Part shown: positions 7,970 to 17,419 of the stretch, piece after piece
How positions within the stretch are numbered: the stretch's first letter is position 1
Layout of the letters: every line of letters starts with the position of its first letter
Assembly (NCBI GenBank): GCA_018713145.1
Contig: DVFP01000015.1
Location: 124,001 to 188,000 of the forward strand
DNA length: 64,000 nt
DNA from: Candidatus Scybalocola faecavium
Lineage (GTDB): Bacteria > Bacillota > Clostridia > Lachnospirales > Lachnospiraceae
Direction: 5' to 3'
Program-made: the position numbers and the translations under genes
The notes under the pieces: model-generated
Seen by the model: only the letters and a program-made list of their open reading frames with translations
What the model was told of the DNA's origin: nothing
Databases searched by the model: none

Positions 7970-9907
7970 ATGATACTTTCATGTCAGAACGTTTCAAAAT
8001 CCTTTGGCACAGATGAGATTTTAAAAAACATCTCTTTCCATATAGAAGATCATGAAAAAGCAGCGATCGTAGGAATTAACGGGGCGGGAAAATCCACCCT
8101 TTTAAAGATCATTACCGGAGAACTTACTGCTGATGAAGGTCAGGTAGTCCTGTCAAAAGGACGGACCATGGGGTATCTTTCCCAGCAGTCCGGCGTCACT
8201 ATGGGAAATACCATTTATGACGAAGTTATGGAAGCCAAAAAAGACGTTATTGATATTTACCGGAAGATGAAGTCCCTGGAACAGGATATTGCCCAGGCTC
8301 CGGAGGAATCAAGAGATGCTTTATTAAATACATATGCCCGGCTGACCCACGCCTATGAAGACGCCAACGGCTATGCCATTAACAGCGAGGTCACCGGCGT
8401 ACTTACCGGTCTGGGTTTCAGCGAAGAGGAATTTTCCAAAAAAGTAGATACGCTTTCCGGAGGACAGCGGACACGGATCTGTCTGGGCAAGCTTCTTTTA
8501 TCCCGGCCGGATATGATCCTTTTAGACGAGCCTACCAACCATTTAGATATGAACTCGATCGCCTGGCTTGAAACATTTTTGCAAAATTACAAAGGCGCTG
8601 TCATCATCGTTGCCCATGACCGATATTTTCTGGACAAGATCGTTACCAAAGTCATTGAACTGGAAAACCATAAGAGCCAGGTATTTTTGGGAAATTATAC
8701 CGCTTACGCCCAAAAAAAGGCCCAGCAGCGGGAGATCTTATGGAAAGCCTGGGAAAATCAGCAGCAGGAAATCCGCCATCAGGAGGAAGTGATTGCCAAG
8801 CTTAAGTCCTTTAACCGGGAAAAATCCATTAAGCGGGCTGAAAGCCGCGAAAAACTCCTGGCCAAAGTGGAGCGTCTGGATAAACCGGCAGAAATCAACG
8901 CCTCCATGCATCTTGCCCTGACCCCTTCCGTCATCAGCGGAAATGATGTGCTTATGGTAGAGGACCTATCTAAGTCCTTTGGCAGCCTCAGCCTTTTCTC
9001 CCATATTTCCATGGACATTAAGCGGGGAGAAAAGGTTGCCTTAATCGGCAACAACGGGACAGGAAAAACAACGATTTTAAAAATCATTAACGGTCTGATC
9101 CCGGCAGACTCAGGCCAGGTCCGTTTAGGCGCTAAAGTCCATATTGGCTACTATGACCAGGAACAGCAGCTTTTAGCCCCGGAAAAGACCATTTTCGAAG
9201 AAATATCCGATGCCTACCCTGCCCTGGATAACACCCGGATCCGTACCGTTCTTGCCGCATTTTTATTTACCGGCGATGATGTATTTAAACGGATCAGCGA
9301 ACTTTCCGGCGGTGAGCGCGGCCGTGTTTCTCTGGCAAAGCTTATGCTTTCTGATGCAAATTTCCTCATCCTGGATGAGCCTACGAACCACCTGGACATT
9401 GTTTCAAAGGAAATCCTGGAAAATGCCGTGCGCAGCTACTTGGGAACTGTCCTTTATGTATCCCATGACCGGTATTTTATTAACACTACAGCCACCAGGA
9501 TCCTGGAATTAACAGAAGGCGGTCTGAGAAATTATCCCGGAAATTACGATGACTATTTAGAGAAAAAAGAGCATCCTGTCACAGCCGGAACCGGCGGCGC
9601 TTTCACCGTCATTTCTTCCGCTCCATCTTCCCAGGAGGCTTCTAAGATTTCTGAAGGGAAGGCCGATTATCAGCGCCAGAAAGAGGAAGCCGCCCGCATA
9701 AGGAAACGTCAGAATGACCTGGCACGTACAGAAAAACGTATTGATGAAATTGAAAAGCGCATGGCCCTTTTAGACGAAGAACTGACCAAGGAAGAAGTTT
9801 ATACCAATGTCCAGCGGCTTATGGAGATCAATCAGGAAAAAGACGCCCTGGACGAGGAGCTGACCCGGCTTATGGAACAGTGGGAAGCTCTGGAAAGCCA
9901 GGAATGA
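7970..9907 (+). CDS. ABC-F family ATPase (YdiF/Uup-like)
   Basis: 645 residues with two ABC cassettes and no membrane segments, the ABC-F layout of ribosome-associated translation factors. Walker A motifs are GINGAGKST and GNNGTGKTT; signatures are LSGGQRTRICLGK and LSGGERGRVSLAK, each followed by LDEPTNHLD. A charged linker (about 240-305) joins the cassettes, and a C-terminal coiled coil (about 550-640) may contact rRNA. ATG 7970 has GAAAGGCGGG upstream. Whether it gives antibiotic resistance or has a housekeeping role cannot be decided; the rex neighbourhood favours the housekeeping YdiF type. Confidence 0.92.
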   Translation: MILSCQNVSKSFGTDEILKNISFHIEDHEKAAIVGINGAGKSTLLKIITGELTADEGQVVLSKGRTMGYLSQQSGVTMGNTIYDEVMEAKKDVIDIYRKMKSLEQDIAQAPEESRDALLNTYARLTHAYEDANGYAINSEVTGVLTGLGFSEEEFSKKVDTLSGGQRTRICLGKLLLSRPDMILLDEPTNHLDMNSIAWLETFLQNYKGAVIIVAHDRYFLDKIVTKVIELENHKSQVFLGNYTAYAQKKAQQREILWKAWENQQQEIRHQEEVIAKLKSFNREKSIKRAESREKLLAKVERLDKPAEINASMHLALTPSVISGNDVLMVEDLSKSFGSLSLFSHISMDIKRGEKVALIGNNGTGKTTILKIINGLIPADSGQVRLGAKVHIGYYDQEQQLLAPEKTIFEEISDAYPALDNTRIRTVLAAFLFTGDDVFKRISELSGGERGRVSLAKLMLSDANFLILDEPTNHLDIVSKEILENAVRSYLGTVLYVSHDRYFINTTATRILELTEGGLRNYPGNYDDYLEKKEHPVTAGTGGAFTVISSAPSSQEASKISEGKADYQRQKEEAARIRKRQNDLARTEKRIDEIEKRMALLDEELTKEEVYTNVQRLMEINQEKDALDEELTRLMEQWEALESQE

Positions 9908-9954
9908 TCTCAGGCATCGTATAAAAACGGTTTTCGTATCGTCAGAGCCTGAAA

Positions 9955-10017
9955 AACCCATAGAAAAAGCTATGAGCAGCCCATAAAAACGGGCACAGGA
10001 TACTTTTTCTATGGGTT
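9955..10017. terminator. bidirectional terminator between the ABC-F and acyltransferase genes
   Basis: A perfect 15-bp inverted repeat (AACCCATAGAAAAAG with CTTTTTCTATGGGTT) encloses a smaller GCCC/GGGC hairpin. The right arm overlaps the last codons of the convergent acyltransferase gene. Confidence 0.75.
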
Positions 10018-10782
10018 ATTTTTTGTAAACACTTCTTCCATTTTCCTGCGGACTTCATCGCAAAGGCGAAGGGTTTCTTCTTTTTTATTCTTTTTAGTAT
10101 CCGGATATACCGGATCCAAAATATACAGCCGCATCACCTTTTTCCGGTGGAATATCCGCTCCAGTCCTTCCGGCTCAACATACCGGATCACGTAAGGGAT
10201 CACCGGAACATTACACTCATACGCAAGGGAAAAAGCTCCCCGCTTAAACGTACGGATGCCGTTGTACCTGGGATATAAGATCCCCTCCGGATACACATGG
10301 ACCAAATGGCCTTTGTTAATATAATCTGTCAGCGCCTCATTCATCTGTCTGAAAGGCTGTACCTTTCCCGGCAAAGGGATCCCTCCCAGCAGGCGGACAA
10401 GCCACCGGATACCGGGGATACAAAAATTTGACTCTAACGTGGGGATACAAATACGCCTTCGCCCCATATGGCAGGCCACAACGCCACAGTCCAGCATATG
10501 AACATGATTACACACGGTCACTCCTTTTTGGGGAAGTGTTTTCAGCCGATCCCCATGGACCACGCGAAGTCCGAAAAACACTTTAAAGATCACCGGTCCC
10601 ACCACATATACCAACTGGCGCAGCAAAAAATTCACTGTAATAAATAAGCGGCTTTTTGGAAAATAATCATATCCCACCGGCGTACAAAAATGTAGCGGCG
10701 TCCACATTTTTACAATATGCTCTTCTTCCCCCGGGCTATGGGGCTCCTCTTTTTTAGTGAGCTGCCTCCGGTACTTATCCAT
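10009..10782 (-). CDS. 1-acyl-glycerol-3-phosphate acyltransferase family (PlsC-like)
   Basis: 257 residues of the lysophospholipid acyltransferase superfamily. The catalytic H-x4-D motif is NHVHMLD and the substrate-binding motif is VYPEGIL. A hydrophobic stretch near residues 45-70 suggests membrane association. The start overlaps the upstream glycosyltransferase gene by 8 nt, so the two are translationally coupled and may act in the same glycolipid or membrane-lipid process. The acceptor is not certain, since family members acylate several glycerol-based lipids. Confidence 0.85.
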   Translation of the reverse strand: MDKYRRQLTKKEEPHSPGEEEHIVKMWTPLHFCTPVGYDYFPKSRLFITVNFLLRQLVYVVGPVIFKVFFGLRVVHGDRLKTLPQKGVTVCNHVHMLDCGVVACHMGRRRICIPTLESNFCIPGIRWLVRLLGGIPLPGKVQPFRQMNEALTDYINKGHLVHVYPEGILYPRYNGIRTFKRGAFSLAYECNVPVIPYVIRYVEPEGLERIFHRKKVMRLYILDPVYPDTKKNKKEETLRLCDEVRRKMEEVFTKNNP

Positions 10783-11944
10783 TGGCCCGCTCCTCCCTCA
10801 CTAACACTCTCTGTTCCTGGCGTTTTTCCTCAATCGCCGTCTCAAACATATCCTCCATCTGGCGGACACAGGCATCCAGAGAATACTGTTTTCCATGTTC
10901 GCTGTAAACGATCTCCATCTTACGGCGCCGCTGTTCATGGGTAATCCAGTAATCGATCCTTGTAGCCAGATCCCGGCTGTTTCCTGCTTCAAAAAGGCTC
11001 TCATCGCACAAAGCGAACTGCGGTGTAGCCGATTTTGGGCTGTTGGCAATGACAGGTACAAGACCGCCGGAAAAAGCCTCAATACAGGAAATGGCCTCAA
11101 TTTCCGCATCTGCCGCATGAACATAAAGATCGCTGACTGCAATCACATCCAGCAGCTCTTCATGAGAGAAAAACCGGATCACCGGCGGATTTTTAAGCTG
11201 ACGCCCGAGCTTTTTCAAAGCCTTGTACTTCGGCCCCTGTCCTGCCAGGATCAGCTGGATCTTTTCTCTGTAAGCCGACTGATTCACTGCACGGATCAAA
11301 ACATCCTGACGCTTTTCATTGGAAAGGCGTCCGATCATCAAAATCACAAATTTCCCTTCATATTCCTTTGGTTTTGGGAGCTTCCGGTATACAAAATCGC
11401 TGTCCACTCCATTGGAAATCACATGGAGCCGGGCCGTATAGCCGTTTTCCCGAAGCTGACGGGCAATAAACTCGCTGGGACAGTGGATATGGCTGAAATA
11501 GTTATAAAAGAACTCTCTAAAAAAATAATAGATCCCTTTATTTATCCACCGGCTCCTGCCCATATGAAGCGTATAGGTAATGTTTTCCGGCTGCACATGG
11601 AAGGCAGCCGTACAAGGCACATTCAGCTCCCTGGCGATTTCCAGGCCTGCTGCCGAAAGATAAAAAGGCATAACAAAATGCACCACATCGACCTGACCGA
11701 TTGCCTGGCGCAGCACCTCCCGGTCCGCATGGGCAATGACCATTCCCTGAGAATGGATAATCCGCCGCGCCATAGGCAGCATATAGATTTCTCTTACAAC
11801 AAATTTGTTAGGCGCCGGCTTACCGGTACTTACAACAAATACTTCATGTCCGTGTTTTACCAGTGTATCTGCCAGTCGTCTTGCTGTCATGGTCGTGCCA
11901 TTATTGTCGGCATCAAACTGGTCGATCACCAATAATATTTTCAT
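10775..11944 (-). CDS. GT4-family glycosyltransferase
   Basis: A 389-residue GT-B fold enzyme. The N-terminal half begins MKILLVIDQFDADNNGTTM, as in GT4 enzymes with a nucleotide-sugar-independent acceptor domain. The C-terminal half has FVILMIGRLSNEKRQDVLI and IEAISCIEAFSGGLVPVI, the E-x7-E region that binds the donor. AAGGAGAACGTT precedes the ATG. Overlap with the PlsC-like gene suggests a diacylglycerol- or lipid-linked acceptor, as in the glycolipid synthases of Firmicutes. The sugar and acceptor are not known. Confidence 0.88.
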   Translation of the reverse strand: MKILLVIDQFDADNNGTTMTARRLADTLVKHGHEVFVVSTGKPAPNKFVVREIYMLPMARRIIHSQGMVIAHADREVLRQAIGQVDVVHFVMPFYLSAAGLEIARELNVPCTAAFHVQPENITYTLHMGRSRWINKGIYYFFREFFYNYFSHIHCPSEFIARQLRENGYTARLHVISNGVDSDFVYRKLPKPKEYEGKFVILMIGRLSNEKRQDVLIRAVNQSAYREKIQLILAGQGPKYKALKKLGRQLKNPPVIRFFSHEELLDVIAVSDLYVHAADAEIEAISCIEAFSGGLVPVIANSPKSATPQFALCDESLFEAGNSRDLATRIDYWITHEQRRRKMEIVYSEHGKQYSLDACVRQMEDMFETAIEEKRQEQRVLVREERANG

Positions 11945-12078
11945 AACGTTCTCCTTCCGTCGGCATATCGCCTTCTTGCTATTCTATCACACCTTCTGGT
12001 ATAATACAATTATCTGGGCAAATCACGTAACAGTTCCATGAACTCAACTGTTTTTTCAAAAAAGAAAGGTGATTTTTT

Positions 12079-14181
12079 ATGTCAAAAGGTGATTTTTTAC
12101 CTGCCGTCATGCCCCATGTGCCTCAGGCCACAGGGCAGATTGCCGGTTTTTATATCCGTCCGGGACTTTTCTTGCAAAAAGGGGCAAATATCGTTCCCGG
12201 CGGCGTCAGCTTTACCATCTGCTCCACCCAGGCTGTCCGGTGTGAACTCTGCCTGTTCCACAGGGAAGCCAGGGAACCTTTTGCAATTTTAGAATTTCCC
12301 CAATACTGCCGTATCGGCAATACATTTTCCATGATCGTCTTTGGACTGGATATTTATGATATTGAATATGCTTACCGCATGGACGGTCCTAATGACCCAT
12401 CGCGGGGGCTGATCTTTGATCCTGAAAAATTTCTCCTGGATCCCTACGCCCGGGCAGTAACCGGGCAAAGTGTGTGGGGTGAAAAAAAGTCCGGCGATCA
12501 GTCTTATCACGCCCGCATCGTCAACGATTACTTTGACTGGGGCACTTTTCAGGATCACCATGTGGCCTTTCCGGATATGATCATTTATGAAACCCATGTG
12601 CGCAATTTTACCATCCATCCTTCCTCCGGTGTAAGACACCCGGGAACCTTTGCCGGCCTTATGGAAAAGCTTCCCTATCTGAAGCGTCTTGGCATAAACA
12701 CAGTAGAACTCATGCCGGTCTTTGAATTTGACGAGGTTGCCGAGGAACGGATCGTTGACGGAAAAAAGCTTTTAAATTGCTGGGGATATAATACTGTGTG
12801 CTATTTTGCCCCAAATACCAGCTACACCTCCATGAAAGAATTTAACCATGAAGGCACTGAGCTTAAGGAAATGATCCGGATTTTAAACAGCCACGGCATT
12901 GATGTGATCCTGGATGTTGTTTTTAACCATACTGCCGAAGGTAATGAACATGGTCCGTTTTTTTCTTTTAAAGGCATGGACAATAACATTTATTACATGC
13001 TGACTCCAGACGGAAAATACTACAATTTCTCCGGCGTAGGAAATACTTTAAACTGCAACCACCCTATTGTGCGGGAATTTATCCTGGACTGTCTGCGCCA
13101 CTGGGTAGTGGAATACCGGGTGGATGGCTTCCGTTTTGACCTGGCTTCCATCCTTGGCCGGGACGAAAACGGAGCTCCCCTGACCCGTCCCCCGCTTCTG
13201 GAAAGCCTGGCCTATGACCCGATCCTTGGCCATGTAAAGCTTATTGCAGAGGCCTGGGATGCAGGGGGCCTGTATCAGGTAGGCTCCTTTCCATCATGGA
13301 ACCGCTGGGCAGAGTGGAACGGAAAGTACCGGGATGACCTGCGGCGTTTTCTAAAAGGCGATGCAGGCATGGCCCAAGCGGCAGTATACCGGATCTGCGG
13401 ATCTCCGGATCTGTATCCTCCGGACCGGCGGCAAAACGCCTCTGTAAACTTTATCACCTGCCACGACGGTTTTACCCTGTACGACCTGTATGCCTACAAT
13501 GAAAAACATAACCAGGCCAATGGCTGGAACAACACTGACGGGGCTAATGACAATAACAGCTGGAACTGCGGTGCCGAAGGGCCATCTTCCGATCCTCAGG
13601 TCATTGCTCTGCGCCGACGTCTGGCTAAAAACGCTTTTGCCGTCCTTTTATGCAGCCGTGGCGCTGTTATGTTTCCAGCCGGCGATGAATTTGGGAACAC
13701 CCAAATGGGCAACAACAACGCCTACTGCCAGGATAATGACATTGCCTGGCTTAACTGGTCCGAACCAGTCTTTGACCGAGAGCTGTTTAACTTTGTTTCC
13801 CGGATGATCCGTTTTAGGAAAGCTCATCCCGTTCTCCGCCAGTCCCCCCAGCCGGCCCCAAACGCCGCCCCGGAGCTGTCTTTCCACCACGGCGCCGTTG
13901 GAAATGACCGTCTCGGCTTTTATGACCGGCAGATTGGAATTATGTTTTCCGGACAGTCCGATGATTTTGTTTTTCTGGCTGTGAATGCCCACTGGGAGCC
14001 TCACACCCAGGAACTTCCTCCCCTTCCCCCAGGCTGGTCCTGGCATATGGAAATGCATACCTGGTGGAAGGATCCTTTTGTTTGCGAAAGCCCCTTTGAC
14101 GGACGCACTGCTCTTATCGGTCCAAGAAGCGTTGCCCTGTTTACCGGCGTAAAAAATGCAAGCACCGGAAATTTTTCTTGA
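12079..14181 (+). CDS. glycogen debranching / isoamylase-type GH13 enzyme (GlgX-like)
   Basis: 700 residues. An N-terminal CBM48-like beta-sandwich (about 20-130) precedes the GH13 barrel. Visible GH13 regions are DVVFNHT, the nucleophile region VDGFRFDLAS, the acid/base in LIAEAWD and the transition-state His-Asp in ITCHDGF. Such enzymes hydrolyse alpha-1,6 branches of glycogen or limit dextrins. There is no signal peptide, so it is cytosolic. AAAGAAAGGTG precedes the ATG. No other glycogen genes are nearby. The TetR-family promoter overlaps its stop codon. Confidence 0.9.
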   Translation: MSKGDFLPAVMPHVPQATGQIAGFYIRPGLFLQKGANIVPGGVSFTICSTQAVRCELCLFHREAREPFAILEFPQYCRIGNTFSMIVFGLDIYDIEYAYRMDGPNDPSRGLIFDPEKFLLDPYARAVTGQSVWGEKKSGDQSYHARIVNDYFDWGTFQDHHVAFPDMIIYETHVRNFTIHPSSGVRHPGTFAGLMEKLPYLKRLGINTVELMPVFEFDEVAEERIVDGKKLLNCWGYNTVCYFAPNTSYTSMKEFNHEGTELKEMIRILNSHGIDVILDVVFNHTAEGNEHGPFFSFKGMDNNIYYMLTPDGKYYNFSGVGNTLNCNHPIVREFILDCLRHWVVEYRVDGFRFDLASILGRDENGAPLTRPPLLESLAYDPILGHVKLIAEAWDAGGLYQVGSFPSWNRWAEWNGKYRDDLRRFLKGDAGMAQAAVYRICGSPDLYPPDRRQNASVNFITCHDGFTLYDLYAYNEKHNQANGWNNTDGANDNNSWNCGAEGPSSDPQVIALRRRLAKNAFAVLLCSRGAVMFPAGDEFGNTQMGNNNAYCQDNDIAWLNWSEPVFDRELFNFVSRMIRFRKAHPVLRQSPQPAPNAAPELSFHHGAVGNDRLGFYDRQIGIMFSGQSDDFVFLAVNAHWEPHTQELPPLPPGWSWHMEMHTWWKDPFVCESPFDGRTALIGPRSVALFTGVKNASTGNFS

Positions 14182-14206
14182 AATTTTAAAAATCATCAAG
14201 TATAAT
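14178..14206 (+). promoter_or_regulatory. sigma-A promoter of the TetR-family gene
   Basis: TTGAAA at 14178-14183, a 17-nt spacer and TATAAT at 14201-14206, about 50 nt before the GTG start. The -35 box overlaps the stop codon of the GH13 gene. Confidence 0.8.
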
Positions 14207-14254
14207 ATTTAGCCAGTAATGCCGTTTTTTTCAACACAATAGGGAGGGATAATT

Positions 14255-14800
14255 GTGTCTGATTCTAATATCACCAAGTATGCTCTCGCCCAGGCATTAA
14301 AAGAACTTTTAAAAACCCGCCCCCTGGAAAAAATCAGTATCGGCAATATTTGTGAGGTCTGCGGAATGAACCGCAAAAGCTTTTATTATCACTTCAGGGA
14401 TAAATATGAGCTTGTAAACTGGATCTATTATACGGAATTTATCACCCGGGTACGGGATAAAAGCTATGCCAATGGCTGGGAAATGGTGGAGGATTTTTGC
14501 GCTTATTTTTATGAAAACAGAGAATTTTACCAAAAAGCTCTCCAAACCGAAGGCCAAAACTCTTTGTCTGATTATCTGAGGGATGTGATGACTGCCATCC
14601 TTACAGAGGATATGGCCCATACATTTGAGGGAGAACCTTCTATACGCCCTTTTGCCGAATTTTACGCAGACGCATTTTTATGCGCCCTGAAAAAGTGGCT
14701 GCTTCAGAAGGACTGCGCCCCTCCTCACGATTTTGCCGTATTTTTGCAAAAGTGTCTGACCGGACTTTCCCGGGAGATTGCTGCACGGACTTCCGAATAA
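14255..14800 (+). CDS. TetR/AcrR family transcriptional regulator
   Basis: 181 residues. The N-terminal HTH (about 8-55) has ISIGNICEVCGMNRKSFYYHF followed by DKYELVNWI, the DhaS-like TetR subtype. The C-terminal helical domain would bind an unknown ligand. The GTG start has AGGGAGG 6-7 nt upstream and a perfect sigma-A promoter at 14178. It converges on the radical SAM pair, so those genes are candidate targets; this is inference from position only. Confidence 0.88.
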   Translation: MSDSNITKYALAQALKELLKTRPLEKISIGNICEVCGMNRKSFYYHFRDKYELVNWIYYTEFITRVRDKSYANGWEMVEDFCAYFYENREFYQKALQTEGQNSLSDYLRDVMTAILTEDMAHTFEGEPSIRPFAEFYADAFLCALKKWLLQKDCAPPHDFAVFLQKCLTGLSREIAARTSE

Positions 14801-14834
14801 GGCTGGCCTTTTCTAAAAAATCTGCAGATACATA

Positions 14835-14868
14835 AGACCGGGCCACAGCCACTGCTATGGTCCGGTCT
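14835..14868. terminator. hairpin between the TetR gene and the broken radical SAM paralogue
   Basis: AGACCGG pairs with CCGGTCT with a CCA/TGG extension, lying between two convergent genes. Confidence 0.6.
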
Positions 14869-14870
14869 GT

Positions 14871-15892
14871 CTATTCTTCAGACGGCATAACCTGCGTTAA
14901 TATATCCGTCAATGAGTTGTCAAAAATCGTACACTTTGTCTCCGGACACGCCCTGCCATGGATATGCATTTTTCCGCACTGGTCGAAACATACGGCGCAC
15001 CGGTCTTTTAACACCATTTCACTGATCGTCAGAAGATCCTGATCCACATCCATGAGAAATACCGGATACTTCTGTCCCTTTCTGGTGGCAACCACATAGT
15101 CATATACCTGAGCTTTAGACTGAGGGGAACTGTCCTCATCAGGAATCACAAAGGCAAACTGAGGGTGTCCCGGCAAGATGTCTGATAGCCACCCGCCATC
15201 CAAAATATGATCTTTTGTCGAATCGTCATACCGGGTATAAATCCCGTAAAGATATTTATTTTCCCTTAAAATACTGCAATTTTCCTGCACATACCCGTCA
15301 TCACCCACAGCCAGGAGAATATTATGGCATGCATCTGGGATACAAAGCCTTCACCCAGCTTTTGATCCCGTATAAATAGTATAAATGCACAATCTTTATG
15401 TGCACCGACCAGAGGCAGCACAAGCTTTGGATCTGATCCCCGGTCAAACAGTATGTAAGTAAAGATCCCCTGATCCACGCCCTGTTTTATGATCTTCTCA
15501 TAATCCTGGGGACTGTGGGCCAGGCGTTCTTCATCCAGGATCAGGGAAAGCGCCCAGGGGACGCAGTACCCTTTCTCATCCCGGATCTCCCGGATCTTTC
15601 TGCTGCCGACCAGGCAACTGTTATATCCGATGTTTTTTCCAAAAGTAAATAGGGAATCCAGATCCACATGGGATACCATGTCCTCTACCGCCTTATAATA
15701 GGCACTTCTGCGGTTCTCCAGCATATCTTGGGCATCTCCCAGAAACTTTTTCTGATTTTGTCCCCGGGCCAGCTTTGCTCCCAGATCTATAAGATTACGC
15801 ACAGTCCTGCGAGGGAATCTGCGTATGTCTGCCCGGACTTTGTTAAGCATACCGTCCAGCAGCACCACATTCATATCTTTAGACATGGGCAT
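14871..15892 (-). pseudogene. cysteine-less radical SAM paralogue, split by a frameshift
   Basis: Two overlapping frames (15266-15892 and 14871-15308) together read as one protein of about 340 residues that parallels the neighbouring radical SAM enzyme. VPWALSLIL matches VPWAILLDP, DYEKIIKQGVDQGIFTYILF matches DLDSIVTQGKAMGTYMYIFT, and the second frame's FAFVIPDEDSSPQSKAQVY matches the partner's IWFFHYMPV...PEQRTEVY. The C-x3-C-x2-C segment is missing and the GGEP motif is RGSDP, so it should not bind the 4Fe-4S cluster or SAM. The reading frame breaks near 15305, consistent with loss of one base. It starts 50 bp downstream of the intact enzyme. It could be a decayed gene, a sequencing error in a live non-catalytic partner, or two proteins. 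Confidence 0.7.
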
Positions 15893-15941
15893 ATCCCTCT
15901 TTTCCCTGTAGTTTTATATCACCAGATGTTTTCCGTCCTTT

Positions 15942-17315
15942 TCACTGGGCTTTTTTCGCCTTTTTAGCCTCTTCTGTCTTTTCCCACAAATCTTCAGCCT
16001 GAGGCTTCCAATTTTTTGCGTAGGATTCGCATCTGTCGCAAAGAGTATCCACATCCTCCGGAGACTCATAATCTGTTGACTTAGCACCGGTTTCCTTAAC
16101 CATGGCTCTTAATTTCTCAGGATTCTCAAGCATCGGACATGGCCTTAACATATTATTATTAAACGGCTGTCCATTGTGGTATGCCATAAAGATAGGACTC
16201 TTTAATGCATCCAGAAGGCTGCAGTCATGGATATTTACGTTAGAATAGTGGATAAATACGCACGGTTCCACATCGCCTCTTGCATTAATATGCAGGTAAC
16301 GGCGGCCTCCGGCGATACATCCGCCTACATATTCAGCATCATTCTGGAAATCCATGGAGAAGATCGCCTTAGAGTTTCTGAACTCGCGGATCTTATGGTA
16401 AACTTCTGTTCTTTGTTCCGGAGACGGAAGAAGTTCAGGAGCAGCGCCGTTTCCTACCGGCATATAATGGAAGAACCAAATAAACAGGGCCCCTGCATCA
16501 ATAATCATGTCAAAAAATTCATCACTGGTAACATCTTTATAATTTGCGCTTGTATAGCATGTGGAAATACCAAACGGAAGCTTATGATCTTTTAACAGCT
16601 TCATAGCATTTCTCACCTTATCATAAACGCCATCTCCGCGGCGTCCGTCGTTGGCGGTTTCAAAACCTTCAAGGCTGATGGCAGGAACAAAGTTCTTTAC
16701 CCGGAGCATCTCCTGGCAGAAAGCTTCATCAATAAGCGTACCGTTTGTAAAGCTTAAGAACTCACAATCGGAATGTTTTTCGCACAGTGCGATAATATCT
16801 TTCTTTCTTACTAATGGCTCGCCGCCGGTAAAAATATACATATATGTACCCATGGCCTTACCCTGGGTCACAATAGAATCCAGGTCATCATAGGAAAGAT
16901 TCAGACGATTGCCGTACTCTGCTGCCCAGCACCCGGTGCAGTGGAGATTACATGCAGATGTAGGATCCAGCAAAATAGCCCATGGCACGTTGCATCCTTC
17001 TTTTTCCATAGTCTCTTCCTGAAGAGCGCTTCCGGAAAGGCTGGCGTTCACAATAAAGTTTTTAAAGAAGGCATTACGCACACCCGGATCCAGCTCCCAG
17101 ATTCTTAAGATCAGCTGATACCAGTTTCCCTTTTCTTCAATGACTCTGCGGATATTTCCTCTCTGGGCTTCATACCATCCATCAGGAGCTACTTTATCTA
17201 CCAGGTTCATGACCTTGGGGATATTTGTCTCCGGATCCTTGCCCAGATATTCTAATGCTTTTGTTAATGAAACGCTGATAGCCGCGTTCTTGGCTTTTTC
17301 TACAAGGCTGCTCAT
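15942..17315 (-). CDS. radical SAM/SPASM domain protein
   Basis: 457 residues. The cluster motif is C122-x3-C126-x2-C129 (CNLHCTGCW) and the SAM motif is TGGEPLV. The C-terminal half holds SPASM-type cysteines (DVEPCVF, IHDCSLL, LRPCPML and CDRCESY) that would bind auxiliary Fe-S clusters. About 105 residues precede the core and form a helical N-domain typical of a group of Clostridial radical SAM proteins with unknown substrate. No precursor peptide gene is evident nearby, so a peptide substrate is not established. An AAAGGAGAG site precedes the ATG. A cysteine-less paralogue follows and a TetR regulator converges on the locus. Confidence 0.9.
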   Translation of the reverse strand: MSSLVEKAKNAAISVSLTKALEYLGKDPETNIPKVMNLVDKVAPDGWYEAQRGNIRRVIEEKGNWYQLILRIWELDPGVRNAFFKNFIVNASLSGSALQEETMEKEGCNVPWAILLDPTSACNLHCTGCWAAEYGNRLNLSYDDLDSIVTQGKAMGTYMYIFTGGEPLVRKKDIIALCEKHSDCEFLSFTNGTLIDEAFCQEMLRVKNFVPAISLEGFETANDGRRGDGVYDKVRNAMKLLKDHKLPFGISTCYTSANYKDVTSDEFFDMIIDAGALFIWFFHYMPVGNGAAPELLPSPEQRTEVYHKIREFRNSKAIFSMDFQNDAEYVGGCIAGGRRYLHINARGDVEPCVFIHYSNVNIHDCSLLDALKSPIFMAYHNGQPFNNNMLRPCPMLENPEKLRAMVKETGAKSTDYESPEDVDTLCDRCESYAKNWKPQAEDLWEKTEEAKKAKKAQ

Positions 17316-17384
17316 AATTATCTCTCCTTTAATACTCTTTTGTAGATTATAATTATCTTAAAACCAAAATTTTCAAAAGTCATG

Positions 17385-17419
17385 GGACAAAATTCCAAAA
17401 TTGTCCAAAAAATGGACAA
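17385..17419. promoter_or_regulatory. GGACAA-box operator-like array upstream of the radical SAM gene
   Basis: Three boxes alternate in direction: GGACAA at 17385, TTGTCCA at 17401 and TGGACAA at 17413. The last two form a perfect 7-bp inverted repeat with a 5-nt spacer. They lie 70-105 bp upstream of the start, near a TATAAT-like box at about 17347-17352. The binding protein is unknown; the nearby TetR regulator is a candidate. Confidence 0.45.

Noticed and set aside
10895-11935. A 346-residue open frame on the plus strand
   Set aside because: It lies wholly antisense to the glycosyltransferase gene, has no ribosome binding site or recognisable motif, and follows from the codon bias of the real gene.
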